Shown here: in pieces, positions 60,969 to 64,000 of the stretch
Numbering within the stretch: the stretch's first letter is position 1
Layout: each line of letters opens with the position of its first letter
DNA from: Paenibacillus paridis
Lineage (GTDB): Bacteria; Bacillota; Bacilli; Paenibacillales; Paenibacillaceae
Direction of reading: 5' to 3'
Assembly (NCBI RefSeq): GCF_006345825.1
Contig: NZ_VCIX01000092.1
Location: 1,798,001-1,862,000 of the forward strand
DNA: 64,000 nt
Translations under genes and position numbers: made by a program
The notes under the pieces: generated by a model
The model's input: only the letters and a program-made list of their open reading frames with translations
Database searches by the model: none
What the model was told of the DNA's origin: nothing

Positions 60969-62153
60969 TCCGATCCTCCTCAAGAACCTATGTATCGTCA
61001 TTCTGCTTTAAGCTCTTCTTTATTTAACAGCGTTAATTACATGGCCGCTTCCTTTTATAACATACCGACCATGCAGTAAACATTAGATATCTATTATAAC
61101 AAGCGGAACAGATGTGCGCTATAAGCGAAAACAACCAATGCGGGCATAGTCGTTAAAGTTAAGTATGATTTTATTGATAAAAAAACTTTTCTGAATCCAT
61201 TTTGGCTGAGCTGGGGTTACTTCCAAGACTGGGGTGCGAAGCAGGCTGAGCTATATTGTACGCAGGCATTAACTTACCTTAATTCGGCACACAAAAACAT
61301 TCTATCCTGCATATTCGCAATAAAATAGCTCCTTCCATCTGTGAATTGAAGGTCAAAAGCCTGCTAGCATGCATTCGTACATTATAGCTCCCGAGAGATC
61401 TCTCAATCCTCATTCTATAGAGCAAAAATACAGGATAACTTAGCTATATTCATTAAACCTTAGATAGTTAATGAGGTTAAATAAATAACTGCACGAAGTC
61501 GTTCTGCCTCTCACAATATGAAATCTTTCCCGACGTATATCAATGTGTACTCTAATTTTGAGAAATCAAAGGTTCAGTATTTCAGCGCACATTAGGCAAC
61601 TCGTCTTAGAAAAGAATCATAAATTTTTTTATAATAAAATAAATACGAATTTCATCCTGTCATGATTAGGGGTAGCTTGGCTTCTTTGAAAAAAACCGGT
61701 TGGCCAGCATTTCCATTAATAATTACGTACCAATACTAGACAGGATAATGCTTTAGCATGCATAAAAGTAATGGTTAATCAGACATAAAATAAGCAGATG
61801 CTTTAGCGAGCATATGAATTATATCAATCTGACATTGAAAAGTAGATGCATTTAAAAACATGATTGATGATCAATATGACATCGATAAGTAGATGCATTA
61901 AAAAACACACGATGGAGGTCAATATGATGCACAAATGTTAATGACATTAAATAAAGTTCGAATAGGTCAAACCTAACCGTTTCCAGAAAACTGGCTCATA
62001 ACTGAGCAGTCTGGAATATTTAATGATGTTAAATAAATAACGTATCATGTTGCCCTCCAATCTGCCCCTACGACAATGGGTTACAAATAACGATGGAGAC
62101 TTGATTAGAAAATAGGAAGAATTCCAAATGAACCCCCTGTCTCGGCACGCATC
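60969..62153. other. Repeat-bearing noncoding gap between mutS and amidoligase gene
   Basis: About 1.1 kb without a gene I can support. It contains the mutS promoter region near its left end (no sure boxes), two similar segments at about 61312-61345 and 61369-61401 ending in ATAGCTCC, the degenerate tandem repeat at about 61741-61940, and a dispersed motif TTAATGAnGTTAAATAAATAAC seen at 61467-61489 and 62020-62041 (a shortened form at 61937). The look is of eroded repeats, perhaps a dead mobile element, inserted between cotE and mutS. Confidence 0.6.
61741..61940. repeat. Degenerate tandem repeats of 47-49 bases
   Basis: Landmark GACAT followed by AGCAGATGC / AGTAGATGCATT occurs at 61782, 61831 and 61878, with a fainter unit before and after (near 61735 and 61925). 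Spacings are 49 and 47. Units share TCAATnTGACAT..(AA)GTAGATGCATT.AAAAACA. Noncoding, AT-rich. Confidence 0.65.
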
Positions 62154-62154
62154 A

Positions 62155-62196
62155 CAAAAAATAGCAGCTCCCTCATCAATGAGGAAGCCGCCATTT
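62155..62196 (-). terminator. Terminator of the amidoligase gene
   Basis: Minus strand hairpin around CCTCAT-TG-ATGAGG extended by GGCGGCT / AGCTGC pairs, then a T tract ATTTTTT. It overlaps the last codons and stop of the gene (62176). Confidence 0.7.
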
Positions 62197-63651
62197 GATG
62201 CGGATATCTGATCGTTCGTCCCAGGTCTTGCCGCGTTTAGCGGCATCAAGGAGAGGCTCAATATACGGAGCCAGCTCAGTGTAGCTGTTCGTGGCCGCGA
62301 GCGATGCGGCCAGCGCATCCAAGCAGCCGGCCAGCACTGCGCGGTCGCCGGCGTAATAAGCCTCAACATACCGCTCCTCCAGAGCAGGTATGTAATCCAG
62401 GTTCTGCTCCTCGCGAACGCACAGCAGAGCGAGCGCGAAGGAGGCTTTGGCCGCTGCCGGCGATACGAGCCAGCTTGGCAGCGTTCGGTACTCAAACCCG
62501 CCATGCGGCTGCAGGCGGAAGTCCCCGAGCATCCCGTATCGGGGACGGCGGGCCCGCCCAGCGGGGTCCTCGACTAGAGCAAGCGGGAATGCCGCGTAGC
62601 TGTCCAGCAGGCGGAGCAAGCGGCTCGTGAGCGGCGCTCCGCTGAGGTGGATGTGCCCGCCGAGCGCAAGCCCCGGCACGGGCATGGCTCCAGCGGCCCA
62701 GCGCAAGCTTGGGTCGCTGATGCGATCGGCGGCGCGCAGCAGCAGGCGCCGCACGTTTGCGGCGAGCGCGGCCGGGTCCTCGGCCGGCTCGGGCCGCAGC
62801 TCGGCGACGGGATACAGCAGCCGTCGCCCCACAAGCAGGGCGTCGGCCCCGGCTGCCCCGCCGACGCCAGCGCCCAAAAACCGCGACGCCGATGCGATCT
62901 TCCCGCCCGGCGTCACCAGCACAAACTCCGGATCGGCGCCAATCCGCAGCCGCCGATCCCCCTCCCCCGCTCTCGCCGCCGCATGCCACGCGGCGAATCG
63001 GCGCAGCATAACCGCCTCCAGCCTCGTGTCCCTCAGCTTCGGCCAAGCGGCGCGGACGACTGTCCGTCCGTCCCCGCCAAGCGCTATCTCGGCCTCTCCA
63101 ATATCGAGGCCGAGCGCATAGAGTGCCGCGGCTGCCGTTCGCGCCACTCGCCTTAGCGCCGGGTCCTCCGGCCAGGCGCCAATCAGCTTATGGCCAGCAT
63201 CCACAGGCTTTACATTCCGTGAATCTCCATTCCTGAGTTCTGCATTCCTCGATTCCACGCGCCTGCCCGGCAGTGCCTTACCAGTTGCATCTATACGGAC
63301 CATCTCCACCGGTTCCAAATGCACGATACTGACAAGATACAAACGCTCGCTCGTCAGCGGCGCGCCTCCGCACAATCCGGCTCTGCGCCAAATGTGCTGC
63401 TTTTCCTCGTCGCTTTGCTTTGCAACAATATATCCGTTCCCATTCAGCACCCAAACGCCCGGAAACCGGCTTCTATCGAGTTCGCGCGTGTCTGACCACG
63501 CCAATACCGCATCGCCCGGTTTAACCGCTGACCAAGGCTGTGCATTAAGCGGTTGCCCATTGCGCTCGCCGGAAGTATGGAGCTCTTTCCCTGTGTAAGC
63601 AATCCGCTCTAACCGATCGTAGCTCCCTCTCCATATCCATGTCGAAGCCAT
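62176..63651 (-). CDS. Putative amidoligase-domain protein (phiEco32-like COOH.NH2 ligase)
   Basis: About 491 residues from the ATG at 63651 (GGCGGGAA about 10 bases upstream, weak). The N-terminal 200 residues (ASTWIWRGSYDRLERIAYTGKELH...) are of unknown fold. The C-terminal half (about 245-480) fits the phage phiEco32-type amidoligase family: RIGADPEFVLVTPGGKI, PVAELRPEPAEDP, ALGGHIHLSG, GGFEYRTLPSWL. These are ATP-grasp-like COOH-NH2 ligases (GCS2-like) thought to join amino groups to carboxylates in peptides or cell-wall material. No signal peptide. The gene is far more GC-rich than its surroundings, mostly through third positions. It lies between cotE and mutS, so a spore or wall role is possible but unproven. 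Confidence 0.75.
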   Translation of the reverse strand: MASTWIWRGSYDRLERIAYTGKELHTSGERNGQPLNAQPWSAVKPGDAVLAWSDTRELDRSRFPGVWVLNGNGYIVAKQSDEEKQHIWRRAGLCGGAPLTSERLYLVSIVHLEPVEMVRIDATGKALPGRRVESRNAELRNGDSRNVKPVDAGHKLIGAWPEDPALRRVARTAAAALYALGLDIGEAEIALGGDGRTVVRAAWPKLRDTRLEAVMLRRFAAWHAAARAGEGDRRLRIGADPEFVLVTPGGKIASASRFLGAGVGGAAGADALLVGRRLLYPVAELRPEPAEDPAALAANVRRLLLRAADRISDPSLRWAAGAMPVPGLALGGHIHLSGAPLTSRLLRLLDSYAAFPLALVEDPAGRARRPRYGMLGDFRLQPHGGFEYRTLPSWLVSPAAAKASFALALLCVREEQNLDYIPALEERYVEAYYAGDRAVLAGCLDALAASLAATNSYTELAPYIEPLLDAAKRGKTWDERSDIRIKWRLPH

Positions 63652-63710
63652 TGTGTTTCCCGCCTTTACTCCTTTTATGTAAAGGTAATTTTTACGATTT
63701 AAATATTTCA

Positions 63711-63734
63711 AAAAAAAAGAGGGCTTTCGCCCTC
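63711..63734 (-). terminator. Terminator of cotE
   Basis: Minus strand GAGGGC-GAAA-GCCCTC followed by eight T; a GNRA-type tetraloop. 56 bases past the cotE stop and about 60 bases before the start of the amidoligase gene. Confidence 0.92.
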
Positions 63735-63789
63735 GAATTTGCCGCTTGCGCAGCATATGATACCTTGACAGCAAAGCTTCCCGGCTTGC

Positions 63790-64000
63790 TTACAACTCAT
63801 CGTCCAGCAAATCTGGATCCAAATCCTCATAATCGCTATCGCCGAGGCTGAATTCCAAATCCTTGCCGTCCAGGTCGCCGCAACCGCCTGGAAGAACCGC
63901 AACGCAGACCTTTGTCTCGGCGACAAGTTCCACTGCAAACTCACGCTCTACACGAATCACGACACTCGAACCGTTCGAAGAAATGTTGGCTTCGATACAA
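63790..64000 (-). CDS. cotE: Outer spore coat morphogenetic protein CotE, C-terminal part
   Basis: Only the last 70 codons are in the window; the gene enters from the right edge. The visible part CIEANISSNGSSVVIRVERE followed by FAVELVAETKVCVAVLPGGC and then an acidic tail (GDSDYEDLDPDLLDDEL) is what I recall of CotE C termini: EANISPNG..VERE..AE.VGETKVCV.V.PEGC then Asp/Glu-rich. CotE directs outer coat assembly on the mother-cell side of the spore. In B. subtilis cotE stands directly upstream of mutS-mutL; here an amidoligase gene and a noncoding gap separate them. Stop is TAA; a strong terminator follows. Confidence 0.85.
   Translation of the reverse strand, partial: CIEANISSNGSSVVIRVEREFAVELVAETKVCVAVLPGGCGDLDGKDLEFSLGDSDYEDLDPDLLDDEL

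Noticed and set aside
61947..62504. 185-codon minus-strand frame overlapping the amidoligase 3' end
   Set aside because: First half is antisense-like shifted reading of the amidoligase gene, second half crosses the terminator and noncoding gap.
62492..63156. Several long open frames on both strands of the amidoligase gene (up to 184 codons)
   Set aside because: They arise from the high GC of this gene. The encoded products are Arg/Ala/Gly/Pro-rich low-complexity sequence without family resemblance, while the chosen frame has clear amidoligase motifs.

Overview
This window looks like chromosomal DNA from a spore-forming, low-to-mid GC Gram-positive of the Paenibacillus / Paenibacillaceae kind. 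The reasons are a spore coat gene (cotE, cut by the right edge) and spoVK; a GlnR/LexA pair of the Bacillales type with LexA/yneA in the divergent arrangement known from Bacillus subtilis; the gene order cotE..mutS-mutL..miaA-hfq..spoVK-hflX-ynbB-glnR-glnA; a complete yesMNOPQR-like pectin-fragment uptake cluster; and AGGAGG-type ribosome binding sites with many GTG and TTG starts. Most genes lie on the minus strand. Many starts were moved inward from the longest open frame to the codon that has a ribosome binding site.

Layout. 1-4.1 kb: an OmpR-type two-component system followed, apparently in one operon, by a nitrilase-family amidohydrolase and two GNAT acetyltransferases (the first is whole, the second is cut by the left edge). 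4.3-7.6 kb: an ABC-F ATPase (YfmM-like) and a Ser/Thr kinase fused to a degenerate ParA/MinD-like domain. 7.8-15.5 kb: yesR, yesQ, yesP, yesO, yesN, yesM (hydrolase, ABC permeases, lipoprotein, response regulator, histidine kinase). 15.6-23 kb: an RlmM-like methyltransferase, a repeat-rich gap, a cyclic-phosphate receiver-like protein, an Fpg/Nei-like protein lacking the catalytic proline, a YutF-like phosphatase and the mrfAB repair pair. 23-31.6 kb: sdpR/sdpI-like pair, rnz, metH, mtnD, a HAD phosphatase, a membrane protein and an aldo/keto reductase. 31.7-36.5 kb: ynzC, a MacAB-like export cluster, yneA and lexA with a dense group of SOS boxes. 36.6-39.5 kb: a YiiX-like papain-fold protein, a CynX-like MFS transporter and its divergent LysR regulator.

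39.5-43.6 kb is a conspicuously AT-rich island. It carries one intact gene for a small secreted protein and two badly decayed transposase remnants, one IS3 family and one IS256 family, recognisable only by stitching frames together. From 43.6 to 64 kb the window returns to core genes: glnA-glnR, ynbB, hflX, spoVK, a DUF218 and a DUF402 protein, a cyclophilin lipoprotein, a class A penicillin-binding protein, hfq, miaA, an RsmJ-like methyltransferase, mutL, mutS, a repeat-bearing 1.1 kb gap, a GC-rich amidoligase-like gene and the end of cotE.

Functional themes are DNA damage and repair (mutSL, mrfAB, lexA/yneA, the Fpg-like protein), nitrogen control (glnR-glnA with a GlnR box), plant cell-wall fragment uptake (yes cluster), methionine metabolism (metH, mtnD) and sporulation. 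I did not find CRISPR arrays, tRNA or rRNA genes, or an intact prophage. The most unusual items are the kinase/ParA-like fusion preceded by a strong terminator, the proline-less Fpg homologue, the two-component/nitrilase/GNAT operon and the cotE-adjacent amidoligase.
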